A stretch of 64,000 bases of DNA from Cepaea nemoralis (lineage: Eukaryota; Mollusca; Gastropoda; Stylommatophora; Helicidae). The notes under the pieces were generated by a model. That model did not search any database. It saw only the letters and a list, made by a program, of their open reading frames with translations, and was not told the DNA's origin. The stretch spans positions 327,501 to 391,500 of the forward strand of contig JACEFZ010028309.1 of assembly GCA_014155875.1 (NCBI GenBank), read 5' to 3'. How positions within the stretch are numbered: the first letter of the stretch is position 1; every line of letters starts with the position of its first letter. The position numbers were made by a program, and so were the translations under genes. Positions 31,479 to 42,369 of the stretch are shown here, in pieces.

Positions 31479-31763
31479 GTTAAAAAAGACTTTTATAATG
31501 ATTTGGAAGATGTCATAGAAGAAACCCCCAAACAGGACATCCTGATTGTGCTGGGAGACTTCAATGCAAAAATAGGTAGAGAGCAAACTCATAAAAATGT
31601 GGCCGATATGGAAAGCCTACATACAACTTCAAACGATAATGGATACAGAGTCATCAACCTGGCAGAAGCCAAAGGACTGCAGATTAGCAGTACCAGACTA
31701 CAAAAAAGGATATACACAAACAAACTAGCAAATCATGTGACAAGGGAACCTAAAATCAAATAG
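31479..31763 (+). pseudogene. LINE B endonuclease, C-terminal part
   Basis: Reads KKDFYNDLEDVIEETPKQD then ILIVLGDFNAKIGREQT (the GDFN motif) and NDNGYRVINLAEAKGLQISS, continuing the endonuclease after LINE C. Frameshifts near 31715-31760 separate it from the RT frame; the expected SDH motif is out of frame near 31837 (ECHSDHFLVGAKF). Confidence 0.75.
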
Positions 31764-32008
31764 ATCACATTTTAATTAACAACAGAAAAGCATCAAACAT
31801 ACAACAAGTTAGAATTTATAGAGGAGCTGAATGCCACAGCGACCACTTCCTCGTTGGAGCAAAATTTAAAATAAAACTAAAGAGAGCTTTCTATACTAAA
31901 TTACAAAGATTACACCCAACATATAACAGAGAACAACTACAAGAAATTACAGTCAAAGAGAAATTTACAGATGAAATAAAATGTAAACTTGAAACTCTGC
32001 AAAACCCT

Positions 32009-34043
32009 TTGGAGGAAAGCGTTGACCAAACTTGGTTGAATATCAAATATACAATTCAAACTACTGCAGAAGAATGTCTCGGTGTGTTAACCACGCATAG
32101 AAAGAACAGGTGGTTCAATCAAAAATGTGAAGAAGCAGTCATTAGGAAAAAGAATGCCAAACATTTATGGTTAAATGACATCAACAACATCCAAAAGGAA
32201 GAGCAATATAGAAATGAATGTAAAGAGGCTACAAAAATAGTTCGACAGCAGAAGCGAGAATATATGAGTAATATAATCAAAGATATGGAAACTAATCACC
32301 AGAAAAACAAATCCAGAAAGTTTTTTACAGAACTGAAGTCAATGAAACGAGGGCACCAACACAACACATATGGTTTAAAAGACAAAAATGGGAATATGAT
32401 AAATACCAATGAGGAAATGTGCAACACATGGAAAGAATATTTTGTTAAATTACTAAATTGTGAAGCTCCAAGTAACACTTTCCCACAGGAAGAGGTTCTA
32501 ACGCGTGAACCACAAATTGAAGAACCTGCATTTGAAGAAATCCTATATGCAATCACACGACTTAAAAACAATAAGGCAACTGGGACTGATGGAATTGCTG
32601 CTGAATTTATAAAGGCAGGTGGCCATGCATTACATCTAAAGCTATACGAACTAATAATAAAATTCTGGAGGACAGAAGAATTACCCCATGACTGCAAAGA
32701 GTCATTATTGATACCTATCTTTAAGAAAGAAAACAAGTTCCAATATGAAAATTATAGAGGAATATCACTACTGTCCACAAGCTGTAAGATACTATCCGCA
32801 GTATTACTAAATAGACTAAAACAATATTCAGAAAACATACTAGGTGACTACCAGGCGGGTTTTAGACAAAACAGATCAACAATAGATCAGATATTTATCT
32901 TACGACAAATAGCCGAGAAAAAATGGGAATATAAAAGAGATCTCCATAACATTTTTGTGGATTTTAAAAAGGCTTATGATAGTGTCCATAGGAATAGTCT
33001 ATGGAATGCTATGCAGGAATTTGGAATACCAAGGAAGTTAATCAACATGACCAGACTATGCATGGAAGATACTTATAATGTAGTAACATATAAAGGCAGG
33101 AAATCAGACCCTTTCCAAATAACATCTGGCTTGAAACAGGGTGATGCACTATCGCCGCTACTCTTCAATCTGGCTCTAGAGAAAGTTGTAAGGAAGGTAA
33201 AGGAGGAATGTGATATTGGAGGAACATCCAGGCTGCTTGGTTATGCAGATGATATAGATATTATAGGGGAAAATGAACAAAAGACATCGGAACTATTGAC
33301 TCACTTACAGGGAAAAGCCCAACAGATGGGGCTGGTTTTCAACCAAGATAAGACAGAATATATGGTAATTTCAAGAGAAGGAATGGTTAAAAACTCTGGC
33401 CACATACAAATAGATAATATGACCATTAAAAGAACGGAAACATACAAATACCTGGGTACAATCTTCAACTGCTCCAACATCATAAGGGAAGAAATACAAA
33501 CTAGAATCAATTCTGGAAATAAGATATACTATGCACTACAACATCTACTAAAATCAAATGCGCTATCTCGTAACACCAAAATGACAATATACAAAACACT
33601 GATCAGACTAATTGTGCTGTATGGCTCTGAAACCTGGAGTACAAAGAAAGGAGACGAAGCCTTGTTACAAACCTTTGAGAACAAAGATTTAAGACGCATC
33701 TTTGGACCCATTAGGGATACACAAAGTGGAAAGTGGAAAAGAAGAAGTAACAAAGACATTTATGATCTGTTTAAGTCCCCGGTAATCACTGGTATCATGA
33801 AGGCTAATAGACTACAGTGGCTGAGGCATATAGAAAGAATGGAAGATAATAGGGAAACAAAACTCGATTACACTCAGGAAATAAATGACCGCAGACCCCG
33901 AGGTAGACCAAGAAGACGGTGGAGAGATAATATATCTACAGACATACAAGCAATTGGAATCATCGACTGGCAAGAGAAGGCCAACCAGAGAGACGAATGG
34001 AGACGGATTGTTTCTGCAGCAAAGAACCTCAATGGCTCGGAAC

Positions 34044-34048
<5 letters not shown>
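32009..34048 (+). CDS. LINE B reverse transcriptase ORF (open)
   Basis: 679 codons open. Synthesises element cDNA at the nicked target. RT motifs: [11 protein letters not shown] (about 246), DFKKAYDSV (318-326), [16 protein letters not shown] (373-388), YADD (412-415). The C-terminal part has [15 protein letters not shown] and [11 protein letters not shown] motifs (about 640), ending LNGSER with TGA running into (GAA)n. The upstream endonuclease is broken, so the whole element is probably dead although this frame is intact. The Met used is simply the first in the open frame; natively it would be fused to the endonuclease. Confidence 0.85.
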
Positions 34049-34842
<794 letters not shown>

Positions 34843-35691
34843 ATCTCAATTAATATGAGCATTATGTTTGCCTTCAAATGTGCCTCAAGACGACCTCGTT
34901 TCATTGATTCGTTGGTCATGCATTGTTGGCAGAAAAGACAAAAAGGAGACCTTCTTCGTGGACAGCGGGTATGAAATCAAATTGTAAATATCCCTCGGAA
35001 TACCGACAAATTTTGTTTCTTGTTTGCACCACTCATTTCACTATGGGCTGAAAAATAAAAATAAGTATAAGATCAATTAAAAACTAAAAAAATAATATGA
35101 ACTGGAGTAAACGTAGAATAAAAATGCATATTTAAATATGTTTGGCACATTTACCCCACCGCAAAAAAAAAAAAAAAACATATTTTTTTTTCATTTGACA
35201 AATTTTTTCTGGAAAATTGTGCTTCTAAAACTGAAATTAATAAAAATTACCAATTGAATTTACATACAATTTTTACATAACTTATATTTATACAATGTAT
35301 ATATTTTTTTAAAGCAACGAGACTTTTACAACAATTTAACGGACGCTTATTTCAAATTAACACCAACGGTGAATGCTGAGCGTTACTGCGAAACACTGCA
35401 GAAACTGAGATCCCGGCAAAAAGCATTTCGTGCCACTCAGAACAAATAGCGCGAAATGCTTAGTGCCCGCTCAGTATAACCAGTAGTTCAACTCTAACAT
35501 CTAACAATGAAATCACGGCTGCTAACATGGCGGACAGAAGCTACTTATACTGGACGTTTACCCAGCTCGAGTAGCGACTGAGAGTCGACATAAGGTTAAC
35601 TTAAACTCTGGATGAGTCCATTTTCGAATTACCCCCCTAAACAATCGAACTGCCCCCCTATGGGGCGTGGGCCCCACGTTGGGAAACTCTG
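34843..35691. other. hAT-2 terminal non-coding sequence
   Basis: AT-rich, with poly-A at 35164-35178 and a CAAAAAGCATTTCG / GCGCGAAATGC inverted motif near 35415-35460. It ends in the terminal inverted repeat. No gene recognised. Confidence 0.6.
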
Positions 35692-35699
35692 CTCTATCT

Positions 35700-36669
35700 A
35701 GACCAACAAGCAGCGGTTAGAATAGATGGCGAGACATCAGAATGGTTTGACATCAAGCAAGGAGTCCGTCAGGGATGTGTGCTGTCCCCCTATTTGTTTA
35801 ACCTGTACGCCGAAAATGTAATGAGAAATGTAAGAGATGATATAAACAGGGAGCTATATGATGCCCTAAATATCGGTAGTCATGACATACCAGAGATTCG
35901 GTATAGTGATGATACAGTATTGCTATCCACAACACAGACTGGTATAAAAAACCTAATAGCCTTAACCCAACTGAATAGTGAAAATCACAACTTATATCTT
36001 AACATAGCAAAAACAAAGACAATACATACAGATAAAACAACTATGGAGACAGAAATATATGTTAATGAGGAAAGGTTGGAGGTGGTGGAAAATTTTGAAT
36101 ATCTTGGATCATTGATTACCAACAACGGTGACACAATGAAAGAAATTAAGTGACGACTATCAATTGTTCTTCAAAGACTAAAACAACTGAATAAATTATG
36201 GAATGGGACAGAGAGAACTACAAAAATTAGATTATTTAGAGCATTCATCTTTCCCATTGCAACATACGCCTGTGAGATCTGGACACTTACTAAACAAGCT
36301 GAACAGCACATAAATGCCTTTGAATATAAATGTTATAGACGAGTTCTAAGAATATCTTGGGTAAAGAAAAGAACAAATGCATCCTTACTTCAAGAGCTGA
36401 ATAGTGAAAAAGGTTAGCTATTAAAGACGATAAAACAAAGAAAATTGAAATATTTTGGTCACTTGAAACGTTACGAAAGTTTGGAGAGAACAGTAATGGA
36501 CAGGCATATGCCTGGGAAGAGAGGTAGAGGAAGGCCAAAGAGAAGGTGGGTGCAGGATGTGGCGGATGATCTCTAGATGGGTGTATCGGACGCGGGACAT
36601 CTTGCTTATAATCTAGAGGTTTTCCGGAAGGTTGTTATGGGAGCGAGGTTCTGCAAAGGACACGCTACT
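35700..36669 (+). pseudogene. LINE A RT, C-terminal side
   Basis: Continues LINE A after hAT-2: DQQAAVRIDGETSEWFDIKQ, then GVRQGCVLSPYLFNLYAEN, IRYSDDTVLL (the YxDD box as YSDD), VENFEYLGSLITNNGD. After a TGA at 36151 the same frame resumes RLSIVLQRLKQLNKLW, ATYACEIWTLTK, LRISWVKKRTN, LKYFGHLKRYE and GKRGRGRPKRRWVQDVADDL. At least three stops make it a pseudogene. Confidence 0.85.
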
Positions 36670-36686
36670 GAATGAATGAATGATTC

Positions 36687-36738
36687 TAGCTGTATGTATC
36701 GTACCACGGTTACTAGACTGGTCATTATCCCAGTTGTA
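36687..36738. repeat. Resumed 44-bp minisatellite unit
   Basis: GCTGTATGTATCGTACCACG followed by TTACTAGACTGGTCATTATCC: the array interrupted by LINE A continues here up to the mariner insertion at TA 36737-36738. Confidence 0.85.
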
Positions 36739-36780
36739 CTATGGGTTTCTCATAAATCTTTAGCCTGACCATGAAGGAGT

Positions 36781-37150
36781 CATCATCATTATCAAGTGCC
36801 CTGCCAGCTGGAGTATGCGTTCATGGCTCTCCACAGATCTCGGTCGTTTGTGTTTTGGATAAACTCTGCTGACTCTCCATGCCACGGTCTCAATCCATCC
36901 AGCATCATTTCTCTTGGTCTGCCTCTGCCTCTCTTCCCCTCGATCTTTCCAGTTGTCACGATGTTCTCCAATGCCTCTCTTCTCATCACATGACCGAAGA
37001 AAGATGTTTGTCTCTTCCTTATTGTTGTATATAATGTTCTAGTTTCATTAGCCTGTATCAGACAGTCGTTATTAGTTACTCTGGCAGTCCAAGGAATTCG
37101 TAACATTCGTCTCAGGAACCACATCTCTGTTGCTTCTAATTTCTTCTTGG
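36781..37150 (-). mobile_element. LINE C 3' fragment inside the mariner terminal repeat
   Basis: The minus strand reads MWFLRRMLRIPWTARVTNND then FFGHVMRREALENIVTTGK, IEGKRGRGRPREMMLDGLR and DLWRAMNAYSSWQGT, ending GGCACTTGATAATGATGATG. It is open over 110 codons, so it is a young 5'-truncated copy. It splits the mariner left end directly after GAAGGAGT. Confidence 0.9.
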
Positions 37151-37199
37151 TGAGGGAGAATGCGGATAAAATTGAAATTTGGCACAGTGCTTATTCCTT

Positions 37200-38239
37200 C
37201 TCAGATGTAGCCACCACCTAAATTTATGCATTTCTGCCATCTCTGCGTGACCTTGAAAAGACCTTCAGAATAAAACAACCTATTTTTCGAACTAAGCCAG
37301 TTATCACAAGCCAGTATGACGTCTTCGTCACTGACAAAACGATTTCCTTTCAGCTGTTTTTTTTAAGATTTGGGAAAAGAAAAAAGCCTGATGGAGCCAA
37401 ATATGGAAAATATGATGGGTGTGGAAGAATTTCAATATTCAAATCGTTGGCAGTTTGCAGCAAAAGCCGTGCTTAATGGGAGGGCGCGTTGTCTTGAAGC
37501 AAAGGCAGAATTTGCGTACGCGCTATCCCTCGTTTTCTGGTCACAGCTTTTTTTAGTTTGATAAGGAGATCTGCATAGTACTGCCCATTAACGGTGTTGC
37601 CATGAAGCATGTTATCTTTCAATATAACATCTCTGACGTTCCAAAAAACAGTCAGCATCACTTTTCTTGCAGATTTGTGTGCTCTTGGCTTGACATGTGT
37701 TGGCGAGTCCGGGTTTTTCCACTGCATGCTGGCAATTTTGGATTCTGGGTCATAATGGTGAATCCAAGTCTCATATACCGTCACCATGGTCGTCAACATG
37801 TTTTTCGACCGCCACATGAGCAACTTGCCACAGCAATCAACTCGTGTTTGTTTCTGTTCACATGTCAGCAGGCGCGGCACCCAGCGGGCACACACTTTTC
37901 TCATGTTCAGTGTGTTGTGTAAAATTCTAAAAACTGTACTCTTACTCAGTTTTGCTGAACCCGATATCTCTGCAATTGTCATTTTCCTATCCTGGTCTAT
38001 GATTTTCTTTACTTTTGCAGCATTTGCATCATTGCACTCTGAGGACATTTGTCCTTATCTTGGCAGATCAGCAACTTGGGAACGGCCACACTTAAACTGC
38101 AAATACCAATTATTTTTACAGAAGCGTATGAAGGACAGACTTCCTCAAACACTGGCTCCATCTCCCTGTGTATTTCTGTAGGTGTTTTTCCCTGTAATAT
38201 CAAGAATTTTATCACAGTCCGTGCGTCCAATTTCTCCAT
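37200..38239 (-). pseudogene. mariner transposase, frameshifted
   Basis: Cut-and-paste DDD transposase. Starts MEKLDARTVIKFLILQGKTP (38239); after a frameshift near 38050 continues SAKLSKSTVFRILHNTLNMR, ETWIHHYDPESK (first Asp position replaced by YE, normally GDE), and LLQDNAPSH (second Asp) at 37475, where a stop occurs. Further 3' coding traces (LFYSEG, WQKCINLGG) run to about 37200. Not functional. Confidence 0.85.
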
Positions 38240-38440
38240 TGTTCTGACAAACCGTTGAAAGTGCAGGTCTGGTCAATAGGGTGTATTGTGCCATGCACCA
38301 TATCGGGAAAACCAGTTGAGGAGGGAAATTTATAATTCATATGTCCATTACAAATTTAATGAGCTATACATGTGCCAATTTTCATTTTCTCCTTTTACTC
38401 CTTCATGGTCAGGCTAAAGACTTATGAGAAGCCCCTTGTA

Positions 38441-38634
38441 TGTCACGTACTGCAGTTAGTAAAATATTGATTATCCTAGTTGTCCTTTTAAGATTATTAT
38501 TTTTAGGAGGAATGTAGTCTGTACTGAGATAGTGTTGAAATAAGTTGCGATTGTAGTATAGGGATTGGTGGTGTCTTTGATTTCTTGTAGAAGAATCTGA
38601 GCTGCGGAGTACGGCAAGCTTGATTGTATAAGGG
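38441..38634 (-). pseudogene. LINE D-family ORF2 end and 3' UTR start
   Basis: The minus strand of 38505-38634 resembles the last codons of LINE D ORF2 (55575-55700: AQLWNNLPQEIKDITNPYSY), here with mutations (SQLRFFYKKSKTPPIPILQS in the shifted frame) and ending in the same TCAGTACAGACTACATTCCTC-like stretch. It then joins a decayed 44-bp satellite unit (38441-38485). This is the 5' side of the LINE D-family copy whose 3' tail lies at 24590. Confidence 0.6.
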
Positions 38635-39185
38635 GCGTTCATTTGAAATCCGTTCGTGCCTCGCGTAATTGCGTACGTTGAGCATGATCATGTCATAGTC
38701 ATGTGATAAGTACTGACCAATGAATAAAAGGGCACGTGCTTATCGTCCCATGATGCATAGGATCTGTTTCTGCCCGTTAAGAAAATGGCCGGGTTGATCC
38801 AAAATCCGTCCAAAGAAGCTCAAAGAGCGGTGATTCAGTTTCTTTCATTTGAAGGATGTTGACCAGTGAACATTCATCGAACAATGTAGGCAGCGTAAGG
38901 TAACAAATGTGTGTCGAAGACAACAGTGGCAGACTGGGCACAAATGTTTCGGAAAGGACGTCAGTTCACGACAGATCTTCGAGGGCCGGGTCAAGCGCAT
39001 ATTGTTGCAACAGAAAACAACCATCGCCAAAATGTATGCAGTAGTACAGACGAAGCGTTGTCGAAGCATACGTTCACTAGCGAAAGAATTTAAGGTGTCA
39101 ATTGGGACAATTCAAAAGGTCGTTCGTAAGAGACTGCAATATCGGAAGGTGTGTTCACAGTGGGTACCACGAATGTGCATAATTC
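38635..39185 (+). pseudogene. mariner F transposase, 5' half only
   Basis: Starts with a terminal repeat AAGGGGCGTTCATTTGAAAT at 38632. It codes MAGLIQNPSKEAQRAVIQFL then SFEGC and a stop, ADWAQMFRKGRQFTTDLRG, and, in shifted frames, TVQKVVRKRLQYRKVC. The catalytic part is missing; the sequence runs into a minisatellite. Same family as 61826-63174. Confidence 0.8.
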
Positions 39186-39850
39186 TAACTCCGCAATGTA
39201 GGGTAAAAGAGGAAATTCTCAGTGTTTAGAGGGATCTCCGTAATGTAGGGTAGAAGAGGAAATACTCAATACTTATAGGAGGGACCTTTGCAATGTAGGG
39301 TAGAAGAGGAAATACTCAATATTTAGAGGGACCTCCGCAATGTAGGGTAAAAGAGGAAATTCTCAGTGTTTAGAGGGATCTCCACAGTCTAGGGTAGAAG
39401 AGGAAATACTCAATATTTAGAGGGACCTCCGCAATGTAGGGTAAAAGAGGAAATACTCAATATTTAGAGGGACCTCCGTAATGTAGGGTAGAAGAGGAAA
39501 AATACTCAATACTTATAGGAGGGACCTTTGCAATGTAGGATAAAAGAGGAAATACTCACTACTTATAGAAGGGACTTCCGCAATCTAAGGTTGAAGAGGA
39601 TATACTCAACACTTATAGAAGGGACCTCCGCAATGTAGGGTAGAAGAAGAAATACTCAATACTTATAGGAGGGACCTCCGCAATCTAGGGTGAAAGATGA
39701 AATACTCAATACTTATCGGAGGGACCTCCGCAATGTAGGGTAGAAGAGGAAATACTCAATATTTATAGGACAGACCTCCGCAGTGTAGGGTAGTAGAAGA
39801 AATACTCAATACTTTTGTAGTCGGGACCTCCGCAATCTAGGGTAGAAGAC
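39186..39850. repeat. 50-bp minisatellite, about 13 copies
   Basis: The unit GGGACCTCCGCAATGTAGGG followed by TAGAAGAGGAAATACTCAAT and ACTTATAGGA; shorter variants replace the last part with ATTTAGA. It starts at the break of the mariner F fragment. Confidence 0.9.
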
Positions 39851-39944
39851 GAAAACGTATAAACCAGTTGTATAAGTGACGCATTTTGGTGTGTTCTGGT
39901 CATGTTTGCAGATAGTTCTTCGTTCGGCAACACCGGGTAGGAGT

Positions 39945-40085
39945 TGAACATGAACTTCGAAATGTCGAAAATGAACTTATACATGTTGAAAATAAAATTA
40001 TGAATGTTGAAATTAACTTTTAAATGTTGACAATGAACTTCTACATGATGAAAATGAACTTGTGCATGTGGACAATGAAATGAAC
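39945..40085. repeat. Degenerate short tandem repeat
   Basis: About six copies of a 22- to 25-base unit built on AAAATGAACTT.TACATGTTG. Confidence 0.75.
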
Positions 40086-40714
40086 CTTTCTCATGTCCGG
40101 CTCAAACTATATCCGGCTGCCAGGTTACGTCAACGACCTTGTGTGTCGTCGGACATATCCCACTCTGGCACGCCTGGAAATATATATCTTAGGTACAAAG
40201 CAAATGTACACAATAGCACAGGGTGTAGAGTATATACAGTAGGCCAAATACCTGTTAGCAGATAATTACGTCATGTTCAGTACAGTACTTGATTGTTGTG
40301 GAAAACATGGGCAGAATTGTGTATAAAGTGCAGGGGTGGGGGATGATCTTCTATGTAATTTTACTTTTAGAGCAGTTTGCCATTGCTTTCTGAACAAGAA
40401 ACCAACGTTTAAGTCCAACTGATCGGTGTAGATGAATGAACTCACTACTTTGGCGTCAAAGGTTGCTGAGCAATTACTAGTTCTGGATATTACAATGATC
40501 AGTACTCATGAGTACTGATAGACGTGAAACTAACTACTTGGTATTGTAACCCTGATGTGGTGACATGTGTAGATGGCAGTTGCAAGGTCGGGCCGGCTCT
40601 AAGTGTATGTTGCCTAATGCCATCTCTAGGACAGGCAAACACTGCCTTCTGTCATATGAATATTATTTTATGCATTAAACTCTTGTCATTGGAAGATTGT
40701 TTTTTAATGAATTT
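40086..40714. other. No recognised feature
   Basis: Non-coding apart from a segment at 40350-40400 shared with 3880-3915. Possible POU4 3' flanking DNA, but no signal supports it. Confidence 0.3.
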
Positions 40715-41150
40715 TTGCATGTTGCATAGAACCAGTTCTAACATATGGCTGAGAAGCCCGGACAATTAGTACACGAGCGATAAAATCCCTAGTGTATTTA
40801 GAGATGTGGTTTTGTAGGAGAATGAGGAAAATCCTTGGACAGCCAAAATGAGCAATCTGGACGTTTTAAGGAAGGCTAAGCGCACAGACAACTTATCACA
40901 CACATCAGCTAAGACAGTCTTCATTTATTTTTTTATTTTTTTTACATTATGAGAAGACAAAAACTGGGATTTGTGACATCTGGAAAGATGGGGAAAAGAG
41001 GGGAAGACAGTGACAGAAGACTCTTGACAGTCTTGTGTCATGGCACATAATGGGGTCAACACTGGAATTGATACATGCCGTTGGAGACCGCAAGATGTGA
41101 AGAGGCATGATCGCCCACGCCTGTCGGCAAGGCACTTGAATTTATTGATG
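40715..41150 (+). pseudogene. Degenerate LINE C-terminal remnant
   Basis: Plus-strand pieces read IEPVLTYG, EMWFCRRMRKILGQPK and CRWRPQDVKRHDRPRLSARH, ending CGGCAAGGCACTTGAATTTA. This is the C-terminal region and 3' end of a LINE C-related element, many stops, with a T-rich insertion at 40920-40950. Its tail matches the one in the chimeric insert of hAT-1. Confidence 0.6.
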
Positions 41151-41380
41151 TCTTACTTCAGTAGCAGTGAGTATTCCCCTACAATACCGCTCTTGTAGTA
41201 CTTGGGTTGCCTGTTTGTGTTCTCAACTCCCAACATTTGTCTCCGGGGCTTCGTTCTATCTGCAGCAATGGGTATCCCTAGAATGCATTAGTTTCTGCCA
41301 TAGCTATGATGTCTGATAGCTTCTTAACACTGGTGGAACAGAGACCACTGGGAAATGTTTCATGATCGCGAAGTCGAGTT
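41151..41380 (-). other. Presumed POU4 3' UTR
   Basis: Directly downstream of the POU4 stop codon on the minus strand. No AATAAA was found before the LINE relic at 41150, so the transcript end is unknown. Confidence 0.35.
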
Positions 41381-42343
41381 TCAGTGATGGCCCATCGACA
41401 ACCCGGCGGCAATAGCCGAAAACTTCATCCTCTTCTGCTTCTGCCGTTGGTTGCAAAACCACACCCTGACAACATTTTTCTTCAGGTCCAACTTCTCGGC
41501 AATCTGGGCGATCTTCTCCCCCGACGGTCGGGGCTGGACAGCGAAGTAGGCCTCCAGCGAACGCTTCTCTGGGGCAGCGATGGATGTTCTTTTGCGTTTG
41601 TTGTCTCCATTGAAGCCGGTTTCTAACTCGGCCTTTCTCTCCATGGCCTGTTTCTCCGCGTCCTCTAGCCACGTGTGAAGGATTGGTTTCAGGGCTATCA
41701 TATTGTTGTGACTCAGGGTTAGGGATTCGAACCTACATATCGTGCTCTGGCTGAGGCAACCGACTCCAGCTATTTTCAAGTTTGCAAGGGCGGTACCAAC
41801 ATCGGCTTGGGTAACCCCCAGTTTGATACGTCGTTGTTTGAATCTTTCAGCAAACATCTCTAGTTCTTTGGGGTCACAGTCCGAGTCAAGGACACTCTGA
41901 TGTATCGTGCCGTGGTGTGGGATAAGTCCTGCATGGCCAACAGAAGAAGGATGCGGGTACATAGGCGTGTACATTTGGTGGTGGTGTGTATGTGATGCGG
42001 GGCCTGATGCCATTACATTCGGGTGGTGTTCTGTCATGGAACCAATAGACCTGAACGGCATACCTTCGGGTCCATTAGGTGGCACTGCTAGCTGATCAAA
42101 CATGGAGTCTGAAGATGCGAAACTGTGGTGAGAATGTGGATGTTGATGTTGATGGTTGTGCGAGTGCATGGGCATCTGATGTCGAGCCACTCCGCCAGCG
42201 TGACCTGTGAACTCCGGGACCTGGTTGTAGAGTCCGTCAGGTTTCATCATCTGCTGTCCGGCTGGCGGTTTGGCCATGTCCATGACCCCCATTGCTTCAG
42301 CCCGTGTCAGGAAGCCGTCATCCAGCGCACTGAAGTAGCTCCC
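41381..42343 (-). CDS. POU4: POU class 4 homeobox transcription factor, last exon
   Basis: Sequence-specific nuclear transcription factor of the Brn-3/Acj6/Unc-86 class, known for specifying sensory neurons. The exon encodes about 320 residues and a TGA stop (41381-41383). Visible in order: a POU-IV box-like GSYFSALDDGFLTRAEAM at the exon start; a His-rich linker (SHNHQHQHPHSHHS, HTHHH); the POU-specific domain (DPKELEMFAERFKQRRIKLG ... SQSTICRFESLTLSHNNMIA ... LHTWLEDAE); the homeodomain (NKRKRTSIAAPEKRSLEAYF ... KKNVVRVWFCNQRQKQKR), with the POU-typical recognition helix VWFCNQRQ. The frame is undamaged and the domains are highly conserved, so it is a real gene. The C-terminus (IAAGLSMGHH) is longer than the short vertebrate end. 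The exon starts at 42343 after a TTTTCAG acceptor. Exon 1 is not identified in this window. Confidence 0.95.
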   Translation of the reverse strand, partial: GSYFSALDDGFLTRAEAMGVMDMAKPPAGQQMMKPDGLYNQVPEFTGHAGGVARHQMPMHSHNHQHQHPHSHHSFASSDSMFDQLAVPPNGPEGMPFRSIGSMTEHHPNVMASGPASHTHHHQMYTPMYPHPSSVGHAGLIPHHGTIHQSVLDSDCDPKELEMFAERFKQRRIKLGVTQADVGTALANLKIAGVGCLSQSTICRFESLTLSHNNMIALKPILHTWLEDAEKQAMERKAELETGFNGDNKRKRTSIAAPEKRSLEAYFAVQPRPSGEKIAQIAEKLDLKKNVVRVWFCNQRQKQKRMKFSAIAAGLSMGHH

Positions 42344-42368
42344 CTGAAAATAGACAAAGATGAAATCA
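42344..42368 (-). promoter_or_regulatory. POU4 intron 3' splice site
   Basis: On the minus strand CTTTGTCTATTTTCAG precedes GGGAGC, a good pyrimidine tract and AG. Translation upstream of the AG stops resembling POU4, supporting the boundary. The intron phase appears to be 0. Confidence 0.85.
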
Positions 42369-42369
42369 A

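Larger units (their letters stand above)
36737..38440 (-). mobile_element. mariner transposon with nested LINE insertion
   Basis: Terminal inverted repeats of about 40 bases: left 36739 onward contains TCTCATAAATCTTTAGCCTG and ACCATGAAGGAG; the right end, read inward from 38438, contains TCTCATAAGTCTTTAGCCTG and ACCATGAAGGAG. TA flanks both ends (36737-36738, 38439-38440). Subtracting the LINE fragment leaves about 1.33 kb, the usual mariner size. Confidence 0.92.
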
